NCBI GenBank assembly: GCA_050012355.1
Contig: JBEKHI010000023.1
Location: forward strand, 1-36,828
Direction of reading: 5' to 3'
Source of the DNA: JBEKHI01 sp050012355
GTDB taxonomy: Bacteria; Actinomycetota; Actinomycetes; Streptosporangiales; Streptosporangiaceae
Length of the DNA: 36,828 nucleotides
In this document: piece after piece, positions 7,231 to 15,525 of the stretch
Numbering within the stretch: the first letter of the stretch is position 1
Layout: every line of letters begins with the position of its first letter
Notes under the pieces: model-generated
Told to the model about the DNA's origin: nothing
What the model saw: the letters and a program-made list of their open reading frames with translations, nothing else
The model's database searches: none
Position numbers and translations under genes: made by a program

Positions 7231-8252
7231 CGGGCAGACACCGGCACTGGCAGCTGGGCGACGACGCGGAACCCGCCGCCTGGGCGCGGGCCGACCGAGA
7301 AATCGCCGCCGAGCAGCGCGGCACGCTCCCGCATCCCGACGATCCCGTAACCGGTCCCGGCCACGATGCCGCCGCGCCCGCTGTCGGTCACCTCAATCGA
7401 CAACTGCCCGTCCTGCCGGTCGATGGAGACCTGGCACTCAGCCGTGCCGGCGTGGCGGACCACGTTGGTGACCGCCTCCTGGATGATGCGGAACGCCGAC
7501 AGGTCGATGTCAGCTGGGAGCGGCTCCCGGCTGCCGTGCCAGTCGACGTCGACCTTCACGCCCGCGTCCAGCGTGGTGGCGGCCAGCCGTTCGATGTCAG
7601 CCAGACCAGGTGCCGGGTCCAGCGGCCCCGGCCCGGCTTCCGGCTCGGTGCGCCGCAGCCCGGTGACCATTCGCCGCAGTCCGGACAGCGTCTCCCTGCT
7701 GGTGACCTCGATGGCGGCCAGGGCGTCGCGTGCTTCGGCGGGGCTGGTGTTGAAGACTCTGCTCGCCGCGCCGGCCTGAATCGCGATGATGCCGATGCTG
7801 TGCGCCACCATGTCGTGCAGTTCACGGGCGATCCGCAGCCGCTCCGCCATCACGGTCTGGGCGGCCGTCTGGGCCCGCAGCAACTCGGCCTGGGCATGGG
7901 CCTGCCGGATCGAATTTCCGATGAGCCAGGCAATGACCGTGACGAAGGCGACGGCTGGCCGTAGGTTGCCGCCCCAGAGCCGGGTCAGGTCGGCCGGCAC
8001 CAGCGCGACGATGCCGACCATGGCTACACCAGCGACCGAGACTCTGCGCGTGCGTGTCGCGGCTATGTAGCAGATCTCGATGCCCGCCGCGCCGACGAGC
8101 ACGCTCGGCAGGGCGATCGGCCGCGGCACGTCCAGCGCTCCGCTGACCACCACCCATCCGCCAAGCGTCACGGCCAGCGCTATGAGCGGCCTGCGGCGCA
8201 GCAGCAGGGCGGAAGCCAGCAGCACGCAGCCAAGCGCGGCGAATGCCCACAT
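7227..8252 (-). CDS. HisKA_3-type sensor histidine kinase
   Basis: This is a 341-residue membrane kinase. Four or five hydrophobic helices fill residues 2-112 with almost no outside loop, as in intramembrane-sensing kinases that work with ABC transporters. The dimerisation and phosphoacceptor motif RIARELHDMVAHS has H146. The HATPase domain follows, with SGRGG and GYGIVGMRERAALLGG. The reading frame stays open upstream into the divergent ABC gene, but I choose the ATG at 8252 because TAGCAT lies seven bases before it and the protein then begins cleanly with a membrane helix. It overlaps the regulator start by 4 bp. The ligand is unknown. Confidence 0.92.
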   Translation of the reverse strand: MWAFAALGCVLLASALLLRRRPLIALAVTLGGWVVVSGALDVPRPIALPSVLVGAAGIEICYIAATRTRRVSVAGVAMVGIVALVPADLTRLWGGNLRPAVAFVTVIAWLIGNSIRQAHAQAELLRAQTAAQTVMAERLRIARELHDMVAHSIGIIAIQAGAASRVFNTSPAEARDALAAIEVTSRETLSGLRRMVTGLRRTEPEAGPGPLDPAPGLADIERLAATTLDAGVKVDVDWHGSREPLPADIDLSAFRIIQEAVTNVVRHAGTAECQVSIDRQDGQLSIEVTDSGRGGIVAGTGYGIVGMRERAALLGGDFSVGPRPGGGFRVVAQLPVPVSAR

Positions 8253-8259
8253 GGCAGCG

Positions 8260-8265
8260 ATGCTA
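8260..8265 (-). promoter_or_regulatory. -10 box for leaderless kinase operon
   Basis: TAGCAT on the minus strand, seven bases before the kinase ATG, fits TANNNT. It lies in the 132-bp divergent region shared with the plus-strand ABC gene. Confidence 0.5.
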
Positions 8266-8372
8266 GCGGCCAGCGGCGGGATGATCGTCTGCCCGCGGGC
8301 ATACTCCCGCGGGCCACCGCGGCGCCGCGGAAATGAGTCCGATGGCCGGCGCGACGCGCCCGCGGGCTCTGA

Positions 8373-8378
8373 CATCTT
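8373..8378 (+). promoter_or_regulatory. Weak -10-like box before the ABC gene
   Basis: CATCTT sits six bases before the ATG at 8385. It departs from TANNNT only at the first base, so it may be another leaderless promoter, but it is weaker than the others in this window. Confidence 0.3.
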
Positions 8379-8384
8379 GGCGCC

Positions 8385-9062
8385 ATGGACGCGTTCATCG
8401 ACATATGCGAGGTTACGAAACGGTACGAGGGCACCGCAGCGCCGGCCGTCGATAACGTTAGCCTCGCCATCGGCAGCGGCGAGGCGGTCGCGGTGATGGG
8501 TCCGTCGGGCAGCGGGAAGTCGACGTTGCTGAACCTGATCGCCGGTCTTGACCGGCCGACAAGCGGCACTATCCGGGTTGGCGGCCAGCAGATAGGCACG
8601 CTCAACGAGGCTGGCGCCGCGCGGTACCGGCGGCGGCAGGTCGGGATCATCTTCCAGTTCTTCAACCTGCTCGACGACATGACGGTGGCGGATAACGTCC
8701 TGTTGCCGGCCCAGCTGGCCGGAGTTCCGGCCGCGAAGGCGCGGGCCAGGATGGATGAACTGCTGGCGGCACTGCGGATCACGCACTGTAAGAACAGCCG
8801 TCCGCCGTGGCTGTCCGGCGGGGAACGGCAGCGAGTGGCGATCGCACGGGCGCTGATAAACCGGCCGCCACTGTTGCTCGCCGACGAACCGACCGGGGCG
8901 CTGGACACGGCGACCGGCGAGCAGATCGGCGAGCTTCTGCTGGACCTGAACGCCTCGGGGCTGACGCTGATCCTGATCACGCACGACCCCGCGCTAGCCG
9001 CCCGTTACGCCAAGCGGGTCATCCGGATCGTGGACGGCCAGCTCGCCGGGGCCCGGGTATGA
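8385..9062 (+). CDS. ABC transporter ATP-binding protein (MacB/LolD type)
   Basis: This 225-residue ATPase has Walker A GPSGSGKST at 39-47, the Q-loop in VGIIFQFFNLLDDMTV, the signature LSGGERQRVAIARAL, Walker B LLADEPTGALD and the switch histidine in ILITHD. The length is normal. The stop overlaps the permease ATG as ATGA, so the two form a single transporter. The gene diverges from the kinase-regulator-ABC operon at 4039-8252, and the 132 bp between them must hold both promoters, so shared control is likely. It is a paralogue-like partner rather than a duplicate of the other ATPase, as it lacks that protein's insertion before Walker A. Confidence 0.93.
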   Translation: MDAFIDICEVTKRYEGTAAPAVDNVSLAIGSGEAVAVMGPSGSGKSTLLNLIAGLDRPTSGTIRVGGQQIGTLNEAGAARYRRRQVGIIFQFFNLLDDMTVADNVLLPAQLAGVPAAKARARMDELLAALRITHCKNSRPPWLSGGERQRVAIARALINRPPLLLADEPTGALDTATGEQIGELLLDLNASGLTLILITHDPALAARYAKRVIRIVDGQLAGARV

Positions 9063-11398
9063 GAGCGGTGCGGGCCGCCGTACGCAGCGGGCTTACCGGG
9101 TGGCGCGTGCAGGCGTGGGCCATCGGGCTGGTCATGCTGGCGACCGCGGCGTCCGCAACGCTGGGGACAGGATTGCTGGCGGACTCAGACGCACCGTTCG
9201 ACCACGCGTTCGCGGCGCAGCGCGGTGCGGACGTCGCCGTTACCGTAGCAGCGCGCGCCGGAAATGGGCGCACCGTGGACAGCCGGAAAGAGCTGGCCGC
9301 GACCGCGCGGCTGGCCGGCGTGACGGCTGCCGCCGGGCCGTTCGCCGAGGCGGCGGTCACCGTGACGTCCGGCGCCTCGGGCGTGATGCAGCTGCCCCCG
9401 CTCACGCTGGTCGGGCGTTCATCGCCGGGCGGGCCGGTGGATGACATCGTGCTGTCGTCAGGGCACTGGCCGGTCGCCGCCGGGCAGGTCGTCGTCTCCC
9501 GGGGGCAATCAGCACTGAGCCTTGGCCAGGTGATCACGCTGACCGGCGTGCCGGGCGACCCCAAGCTCACCGTCGTCGGCGTGGGGACCTCGGCGACCAG
9601 CACGGCCGACGGCTGGGTGCTTCCCGCCGAGATGATCGCGCTGGGAGTCCGGCTGACCGAGCAGATGCTCTACCGGTTCGCCAGCGCCGGCACGGCCGCG
9701 GCGGTCAATGCCGACATCGTGGCGGTGCGCCGCGCGCTGCCAGTCGGGGCGGTACTCGGCGCGGAGTCCTGGCTCACGGTCAAGACGCAGCAGACCGAGG
9801 ATACGGGGCCGTGGGTGCCGTTCCTCGTCGCATTCGGCCTACTCGGGCTGCTGATGTCGGTGCTGATCGTGGTCAGCATCGTCAGCGGCGCGGTGATCGC
9901 GGGCACCCGCCGGATCGGTGTGCTGAAGTCCGTCGGCTTCACGCCCGCGCAGGTGGTCTCGGTCTACGTGCTGCAGGTGGCGGTGCCCTCCGCCGCTGGT
10001 GTCGCCGCCGGTGCGGTGCTCGCGAACCTGCTGGCCGAACCGGTGCTCAGCCGGACCTCCCAGGTGTTCGGCGTCGCCCCTCAGTACATTCCGCTGTGGG
10101 TGGACCTGGCGGTGCCGCTGGCCATGCTCGGCATGGCCGCGATCGCCGCACTGGTGCCGGCCTTCCGTGCCGGGCGGCTGAGCGCTGTGCAGGCGATCGC
10201 CACCGGGCGGGCACTGCGGCCATCCCGCGGCCATACCGCGCTGCGGCTGCTTGGCCGGGTGCGGGTGCTGCCGCGCCCGGTGCTGCTCGGCCTAGCCGAG
10301 CCGTTCGCGCGGCCGGGCCAGACGCTCGTGACACTCGCGGCGATCACGTTCGGGGCGGTCGCGGTGACGTTCGGTGTGGGCTTGGGGTCCTCGATCTACC
10401 GGGTGGGAGCCGACGCTTCGATGCCGGATGAGCCGGTGGTCATCGCCCTGCCGGGACCGGGGGCACCGGCCGAGGCGGGTTCCGTGGCCTCGCAGGAGCA
10501 CGCCGCGGCCGCGGCGATCCGCTCTCAGCCCGGCACCCTGCACTACGTCACCGAGTACGACGGTTCGCTCACCGTCGTCGGCATGGCGGGCACGGCCACG
10601 GTGGCCGCCTTCAGCGGCGACGCGAGCTGGATCGGCTACACCATGATCTCCGGGCACTGGTACAGCGCCAGCGAAGGAGAGGCCGTCGTGAACACCGCGT
10701 TCCTCGACGCGACCGGCAAGCAGGTGGGCGACACGTTCACGGTGACCGGTGACGGCCGTTCCGTCACGCTGACGATCACCGGCGAGGTCTTCGACGCCGA
10801 CAGCAGCGACACGGTACTGACGAACCTCTCCTGCGTCGTGGCGCTCGACCCGTCCGGCCTTAGCCCGCAGTACGACGTGGGTCTGCGGCCGGATGTGAAC
10901 GCGCAGGACTACGCGAACGCGGTCCTCGCGAAACTGGGGCAGAACTATGGCGCGATCGTGTCGGCCAACCCGCCGCTCAACGCACTCACCGGGCTGATCG
11001 GCTTTCTCACCCTGCTGCTGGCGGCCGTCGCGGGCCTCGGCATGCTGAACACCGTCTTGCTGATGACCCGGGAGCGCACCCACGACATCGGCGTGTTCAA
11101 AGCGGTCGGTATGACGCCGCGGCAGACGATCGCGATGCTGGTGACCACGGTCGCCGCCACCGGCCTGGTCGCCGGCCTGATCGCGGTCCCGGCCGGGACC
11201 GCCCTGCACGCCGCCATCTTGCCGCTGATGGCCGACAGCGCGCAGACGGCATTCCCCCCAGCGATCTACAACGTCTACAACCTGGCGGAGCTGGTGCTGC
11301 TCGCGCTGGCCGGGCTCGTCATCGCGGTGGTTGGCGCGCTCGGCCCGGCCAGCTGGGCCGGGCAGGCACCCACAGCAATCGCGCTGCACGCGGAGTAA
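9059..11398 (+). CDS. FtsX-like ABC transporter permease, two-unit form
   Basis: This 779-residue membrane protein has two FtsX units. The first has a helix at about 20-40, a large outer domain, and three helices around 260-375 with the coupling segment RRIGVLKSVGFTPAQ. The second repeats the plan from about 420 to the end, with a second large outer domain and RTHDIGVFKAVGMTPRQ. The two matching coupling segments show an ancient internal duplication. The reading frame is open upstream within the ATPase gene, but the ATGA overlap at 9059 fixes the start. With the ATPase it probably exports, or removes from the membrane, a peptide, lipid or lipoprotein. The substrate is unknown. Confidence 0.92.
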   Translation: MRAVRAAVRSGLTGWRVQAWAIGLVMLATAASATLGTGLLADSDAPFDHAFAAQRGADVAVTVAARAGNGRTVDSRKELAATARLAGVTAAAGPFAEAAVTVTSGASGVMQLPPLTLVGRSSPGGPVDDIVLSSGHWPVAAGQVVVSRGQSALSLGQVITLTGVPGDPKLTVVGVGTSATSTADGWVLPAEMIALGVRLTEQMLYRFASAGTAAAVNADIVAVRRALPVGAVLGAESWLTVKTQQTEDTGPWVPFLVAFGLLGLLMSVLIVVSIVSGAVIAGTRRIGVLKSVGFTPAQVVSVYVLQVAVPSAAGVAAGAVLANLLAEPVLSRTSQVFGVAPQYIPLWVDLAVPLAMLGMAAIAALVPAFRAGRLSAVQAIATGRALRPSRGHTALRLLGRVRVLPRPVLLGLAEPFARPGQTLVTLAAITFGAVAVTFGVGLGSSIYRVGADASMPDEPVVIALPGPGAPAEAGSVASQEHAAAAAIRSQPGTLHYVTEYDGSLTVVGMAGTATVAAFSGDASWIGYTMISGHWYSASEGEAVVNTAFLDATGKQVGDTFTVTGDGRSVTLTITGEVFDADSSDTVLTNLSCVVALDPSGLSPQYDVGLRPDVNAQDYANAVLAKLGQNYGAIVSANPPLNALTGLIGFLTLLLAAVAGLGMLNTVLLMTRERTHDIGVFKAVGMTPRQTIAMLVTTVAATGLVAGLIAVPAGTALHAAILPLMADSAQTAFPPAIYNVYNLAELVLLALAGLVIAVVGALGPASWAGQAPTAIALHAE

Positions 11399-11464
11399 CC
11401 GGGCCGCCCGGCTCTCCTGTTAAGACCCTGTCAGCAGTTCTCGCGTTCCCAGCCGCCTCGAAGG

Positions 11465-11470
11465 TAACCT
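11465..11470 (+). promoter_or_regulatory. -10 box for leaderless small gene
   Basis: TAACCT fits TANNNT and is followed by seven bases and the ATG at 11478. Confidence 0.45.
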
Positions 11471-11477
11471 GCCTTCC

Positions 11478-11750
11478 ATGTCCAAGGTCAGGGTCCCGCG
11501 CAAGGGCGTCACCCAAACCGAGCTCATGTCCGTTCTCACCCAGCGCCTCACCGGCGGATATACCGTCAAACCGGGCGGAGGCGGGCGGGTCACCGTGCGG
11601 CGGGGCGGCTCGGGGGCGACCGTGTCGATCAGGCACGTGCCGGGCGCGACCGTCTTCCTCGTCAGGGGCGGGCTGCCGTTGCTCGGCGGGGGCACCAGGC
11701 GACGGGTCGCCGACGCGCTGCGCCGGTCGCCAGAGTTTCGCAGTCTGTAA
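11478..11750 (+). CDS. Small basic protein, unknown function
   Basis: I do not recognise this 90-residue protein. It is strongly basic and rich in Gly, Arg and Val, with alternating hydrophobic and basic stretches (GRVTVRRGGSGATVSIRHV) that suggest a small beta sheet. The C-terminal RRRVADALRRSPEFRSL looks like an amphipathic helix. It has no cysteines, membrane helix or signal peptide. The ATG is placed seven bases after a TAACCT box, which supports it as a real leaderless gene. A nucleic-acid-binding role is possible on charge alone, but nothing shows it. Confidence 0.6.
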   Translation: MSKVRVPRKGVTQTELMSVLTQRLTGGYTVKPGGGGRVTVRRGGSGATVSIRHVPGATVFLVRGGLPLLGGGTRRRVADALRRSPEFRSL

Positions 11751-11775
11751 ACGCGAACAGGCTTAAAATCGGGTG

Positions 11776-11785
11776 GTTAGCTAAC
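11776..11785. promoter_or_regulatory. 10-bp palindrome upstream of the membrane-protein gene
   Basis: GTTAGCTAAC is a perfect palindrome in the AT-richer 90 bp between the genes at 11750 and 11841. It may be an operator or part of a promoter. Confidence 0.3.
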
Positions 11786-11840
11786 AATTCGCCGGGTAGT
11801 GGGGACTCCATAATTGTCCTACGGGCAAGGGAGTATTACC

Positions 11841-12350
11841 GTGCGAATTTCCCGAAGCCGCGGTCTGTTCAGCGGCTTTCTCCTCCTGTTGCTGGGCATC
11901 TGGGGAGGCCTGATCGCCTTCGTCGGCCCCTACTTTCACTACGCGTACACACCCGATGTCGCCTGGACCTATAACACGCAGCGGCTGTGGCTGGAAATCC
12001 TGCCCGGCGCCGCCGTGTTCCTCGGCGGCCTGCTCCTGATCGCCAGTTCCCACCGGCTCCAGGCTATGTTCGGCGCCTGGCTCGCGGCGGCCGCCGGTGC
12101 CTGGTTCGCCCTCGGCACCATACTGTCCCCGCTGTGGAACCACGGCGTGGCCATGGGCGGCTCACCGGTCGCCACCCACACGAGCCTGCGGGTGGGCGAA
12201 CAACTCGGGTTCTACACCGGCCTCGGCGTGGTCGTCGTGTTCCTGGCCGGCACGGCCATCGGCCGGCTCTCCGCGGTCCCCAGCCGGACGGTGCCGGTCA
12301 CCACGGTAGAGGAGCCCGCTCCGACCGAGCCGGTGACGACCACTTCCTGA
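11841..12350 (+). CDS. Small membrane protein, four helices, unknown function
   Basis: This 169-residue protein has four predicted membrane helices at roughly 9-28, 50-68, 73-95 and 122-143. A short outer loop after the first helix is rich in aromatics (PYFHYAYTPDVAWTY), and the tail is Thr/Pro/Val-rich and hydrophilic. I place the start at GTG 11841 because AAGGGAG lies eight bases before it; a TTG at 11814 is in frame but has no ribosome site. It resembles small actinobacterial membrane proteins without assigned role. No partner gene is apparent; the small gene upstream is separated by its own promoter-like spacer. Confidence 0.75.
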   Translation: MRISRSRGLFSGFLLLLLGIWGGLIAFVGPYFHYAYTPDVAWTYNTQRLWLEILPGAAVFLGGLLLIASSHRLQAMFGAWLAAAAGAWFALGTILSPLWNHGVAMGGSPVATHTSLRVGEQLGFYTGLGVVVVFLAGTAIGRLSAVPSRTVPVTTVEEPAPTEPVTTTS

Positions 12351-12408
12351 GGACGGCGCGACCCCGGGGTTGCGTGAAAGGCGGCGGGCCACTCCGCTAC
12401 GCTGGGCT

Positions 12409-12436
12409 GCGGTCACTCACGCTTGCGAGTGACCGC
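12409..12436 (+). terminator. GC hairpin after the membrane-protein gene
   Basis: GCGGTCACTC and GAGTGACCGC are perfect 10-bp inverted arms with an 8-nt loop, 58 bp after the stop at 12350. There is no T-run, as is common for actinobacterial terminators. It lies upstream of the glycosyltransferase promoter at 12481 and probably separates the two transcripts. Confidence 0.6.
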
Positions 12437-12480
12437 GCTCAGCGTTGTCGATGAACATTCGCCATGCGAAGCCTGACGAA

Positions 12481-12511
12481 TTGTACGGAGTACCCCTATG
12501 CCTGCTAATCT
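12481..12511 (+). promoter_or_regulatory. Promoter of leaderless GT39-like gene
   Basis: TTGTAC (12481-12486) and TAATCT (12506-12511) are 19 bp apart, and the GTG start at 12518 follows six bases later. This is one of the clearest leaderless promoters in the window. Confidence 0.6.
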
Positions 12512-12517
12512 CCGCCC

Positions 12518-14206
12518 GTGAGTGGGAATTCCAGCACCTCTAGTGAGGTCGTTAGCTCGCCCGATTCAACGTCGGCCGGGCAGTCACGGTCGTCAGTCGG
12601 GCTGCGCGCCCAGGCGCGAGCGTACTGGGCGACCCCGGCCGGCAAGGCCATCACGGCCGGCACGCTACTGGCGCTCGCCATCCGGCTGTTCACGCTGACC
12701 AGGCCCGGCTTCCTCACCAACGTCAACGAGTACGACGACGGGGTGTACCTGGGTTCGGCCATCCGGCTGCTGCAGGGCCAGCTGCCCTACCACAGCTACG
12801 CGTACGTGCAGCCGCCCGGCATCATCCTGATCGCGGTGCCCGCGGCGATCGTCGCGAAGCTCACCGCGTCGAGCGCGGCTGGCCTGGGGGTGGCCAGGGT
12901 GATGACCGCCCTCGCCTCCACCGCCTGCGTCCCGCTCGCCGGGAACCTGGTCCGCTACCGTGGCGCCCTGGTCACCCTCGTCACCTGCGGCATCCTGGCG
13001 GTCTACCCGGACGACATCACCGCCGCGCACACACTGCTGCTCGAACCGTGGATGAACCTGGTGGTGCTGATCGGGGTGAACGCCGCGTTCCGCCGCGGGC
13101 ACCTCAGGAAGCCGGTGAACCTACTGTGGGCGGGCGTGGCGATCGGCGCGGCCGGATCCATCAAATACTGGGCGGTCGCCCCGGCGGCGGTCCTGCTGGT
13201 GTGCTGCCTGCTGGTAAAGCCGGACCGCGCCAAGAGGATGCGCGCCTACATCGCCGGGCTGGTCGTGGGGTTCGGAGTCATCGTGCTGCCGTTCGCGGTC
13301 AGCACGCCGGTCACGTTCCTGCGCAGCACGCTACAGTACCAGGCGACCAGGACTGGCACCTCGGTGCCGCTGTCGCTGCGACTGGCGCACCTGACCGGAC
13401 TCATCGACCTGCTGAACGACCACGGACGGCTCGACCTGCACCCGGGCTCGACCTCGATGTTCGCCAGCGACTCGACGGCGTACACCTCCTCGTCCGGCGC
13501 CGGGTTCCTGTCGTTCGTGATCGCCGCGATCATCGTGGCGATCATCGCGATCGCCTACCTGTGGAATCCACGCAGGCCGTCGATGCTCGACTGGTTCGCG
13601 CTGGCCACCACCTGCCTGGCCTCGATCGCGATGCTGTACTACTCGGCGTTCTTCTACCACTACCCGGCGTGGGCCGCGCCGTGGGCCGCGATCACCGTCG
13701 GCTGCGCCGCGGGCCTGCTGGCGGGCAGGCACGGGCTGCAGCGCCGCATGGTGTACACGGCCGGCACCGTGATCGTGCTGATCAGCCTCTTCGAAGGTTA
13801 CGAGCTCGGCGGGGTCAGCGTCGGGACCACGGCGCCGATCTCGGCGTACATCCCGGCGGGCGCCTGCGTCGTCACCGACGAGGTCTCGCTGACGATCTCC
13901 TCCGACCGGTTCACCTCCAGCAAGCCGGGCTGCCCGGACGTCATAGACTCACTGGCCACCACGCTCGTGCTGTCCGGCGGCGTCAGCAACCAGGGCGGCG
14001 CGATGGAGATGCCGAAGGTCATCCAGGGCTGGAAGAACATCCTCAGCAAGGCCGACTACGTGTGGGTGTCCACCAACAGCGACAAGCGCATCCCCTGGAC
14101 GCAGGAACCGAACCCGTCACCCTTGTGGATCTGGTTCACCAACAACTTCATCCCGGTGACCGAGCGCTCGACGTCCCTGGGACAGCTCTTTAAGCACAAC
14201 TCCTAG
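12518..14206 (+). CDS. GT39-like membrane glycosyltransferase
   Basis: This 562-residue integral membrane protein has about ten to twelve helices. After a 45-residue Ser-rich cytoplasmic N-terminus comes a first helix, then an outer loop with the conserved acidic segment NEYDDGVYLG and the QPPG motif typical of the PMT/ArnT (GT-C) family. Such enzymes move a sugar from a polyprenyl phosphate donor to an acceptor outside the membrane. A hydrophilic C-terminal domain of about 130 residues follows the last helix. The GTG start is supported by a leaderless promoter. The 3' end overlaps the convergent GT87-like gene by 90 bp. Donor and acceptor are unknown. Confidence 0.82.
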   Translation: MSGNSSTSSEVVSSPDSTSAGQSRSSVGLRAQARAYWATPAGKAITAGTLLALAIRLFTLTRPGFLTNVNEYDDGVYLGSAIRLLQGQLPYHSYAYVQPPGIILIAVPAAIVAKLTASSAAGLGVARVMTALASTACVPLAGNLVRYRGALVTLVTCGILAVYPDDITAAHTLLLEPWMNLVVLIGVNAAFRRGHLRKPVNLLWAGVAIGAAGSIKYWAVAPAAVLLVCCLLVKPDRAKRMRAYIAGLVVGFGVIVLPFAVSTPVTFLRSTLQYQATRTGTSVPLSLRLAHLTGLIDLLNDHGRLDLHPGSTSMFASDSTAYTSSSGAGFLSFVIAAIIVAIIAIAYLWNPRRPSMLDWFALATTCLASIAMLYYSAFFYHYPAWAAPWAAITVGCAAGLLAGRHGLQRRMVYTAGTVIVLISLFEGYELGGVSVGTTAPISAYIPAGACVVTDEVSLTISSDRFTSSKPGCPDVIDSLATTLVLSGGVSNQGGAMEMPKVIQGWKNILSKADYVWVSTNSDKRIPWTQEPNPSPLWIWFTNNFIPVTERSTSLGQLFKHNS

Positions 14207-15502
14207 CACGAAGACGAACAGGGCGCAGCCCGCCAGCACGAACAGGTTCCCGGCGATGAGTTCCAGCCCGTGCCAGTGGTATTCCGCGTAGTGCGGGTTG
14301 TCGCCGCTCGGGAACGACGAGCTCGGCGCGTACCAGATCAGCCCGCCCTGCAGTACCTGCACCGGGTTCGTCCAGAACTTCGGCCACGCGGCGAAGATCG
14401 CGGCGAGCACCACCGTGCCCGCTAGCCAGCCGACCCGGGAGAACGCGGTCCGGGCGCGCCACGCATAAGCGATCCCGATCGCCAGGAACGGGGCCACCCA
14501 CACCCAGTGATGGTCCCAGCTGATCGGCGAGGCCAGCAGCAAGGTCAGGTACGCCGCCATCAGGCCCTCGAACTGGCGGCCCCGCCGGTACAGCACCGCC
14601 GCCGCGGCCAGCCCGGCCAGCGTCACCACGGCCGCCACTGGCAGCCAGATGTCTCCCCCGGCGTGCACGCTGCCCGCCAGCCTGGTGATCAGGCCGCGCA
14701 GCGACTGGTTCGCGGTGGTGCCGACGAACCCGGTGCGGCTCGCGTTGAGGAAGTAGCTGGGCTGCCAGAACTTCGCCGACTCGTGCGGCAGGAACACGAA
14801 CCCGATCAGGATGGTCACCACGAACGTCCCGGCCACCACCGCCGCGGCCCGGAACCGGCGGGTGAACAAGAGGTACACGATGAGCAGCAGCGGGACGAGC
14901 TTGATCGCGGCCGCCAGGCCGGTGCCGACGCCCTTCCACCAGCGCCGGTCGTCCTGGCACAGGTCCCAGACGATCAGCGCCATCAGCGCCAGCTCCACCT
15001 GGCCGAGGAACAGCGCGCGCTGCACTGGTTCCAGCCACAGCGCCACCCCGCCGAGCAGCAGCGCCGCGCCGAGCAGCGACCGCGAGCGCAGCCCCAGCGA
15101 CCGGAACGCGATCCACACCGTGGCGCCCAGGCTCGCGATGCCGAGCAGCACCATGCCCGCCATCAGCAGGTGGAACGGCAGCACCGACGCCACCGCGAAC
15201 AGCAGCGCGGCGAACGGAGTATAGGTGTACTGAATGCCAGGATGCTCGGGCCAGTGCCAGGTGTACAGGTCGGCGGCGTTGTGCAGCACGAGATGCCCGC
15301 CCTCGGTGTACACCTGCAGGTCGAACCCCTTGAGCATGTCATCCCACGGGTGCGACGCCAGCGCGATCAAGTAAGCGAGTACCGAGATCGCCGCGACCAC
15401 GGCCCCGACGACCAGCGGGACCGGACCGTTCTCCAGTTGCCGGCGCTTCGCCGCCGGGCCAGCTGCCACGCTAGTCTTCACCCCCGGCAGCCTAGTGGAC
15501 AC
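14117..15502 (-). CDS. GT87 (DUF2029) polyprenol-phosphate mannosyltransferase-like
   Basis: This 461-residue GT-C membrane enzyme belongs to the family of mycobacterial PimE. The first outer loop holds KGFDLQVYTEGG, whose Asp matches the catalytic aspartate of that family, followed by YTYTPFAALLF. About ten helices follow, with WDHHWVWVAPF late in the protein as in other members. It probably transfers mannose or another hexose from a polyprenyl phosphate to a glycolipid or polymer. The start is GTG, only 23 bp from the divergent CYTH gene. The C-terminal 30 residues are hydrophilic and encoded across the end of the convergent GT39-like gene. Confidence 0.85.
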   Translation of the reverse strand: MSTRLPGVKTSVAAGPAAKRRQLENGPVPLVVGAVVAAISVLAYLIALASHPWDDMLKGFDLQVYTEGGHLVLHNAADLYTWHWPEHPGIQYTYTPFAALLFAVASVLPFHLLMAGMVLLGIASLGATVWIAFRSLGLRSRSLLGAALLLGGVALWLEPVQRALFLGQVELALMALIVWDLCQDDRRWWKGVGTGLAAAIKLVPLLLIVYLLFTRRFRAAAVVAGTFVVTILIGFVFLPHESAKFWQPSYFLNASRTGFVGTTANQSLRGLITRLAGSVHAGGDIWLPVAAVVTLAGLAAAAVLYRRGRQFEGLMAAYLTLLLASPISWDHHWVWVAPFLAIGIAYAWRARTAFSRVGWLAGTVVLAAIFAAWPKFWTNPVQVLQGGLIWYAPSSSFPSGDNPHYAEYHWHGLELIAGNLFVLAGCALFVFVLGVVLKELSQGRRALGHRDEVVGEPDPQG

Positions 15503-15509
15503 CGGGCGG

Positions 15510-15519
15510 GTCGTAGGCT
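15510..15519. promoter_or_regulatory. Overlapping divergent -10 boxes
   Basis: On the plus strand TAGGCT (15514-15519) lies six bases before the CYTH ATG. On the minus strand TACGAC (15510-15515) lies seven bases before the GT87-like GTG, though its last base departs from TANNNT. With only 23 bp between start codons, the two promoters would compete. Confidence 0.45.
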
Positions 15520-15525
15520 GGCGGC

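Noticed and set aside
8253..8984. Upstream extension of the histidine kinase to 8984
   Set aside because: It runs antisense through the divergent ABC gene, and a -10 box seven bases before ATG 8252 marks the real start.
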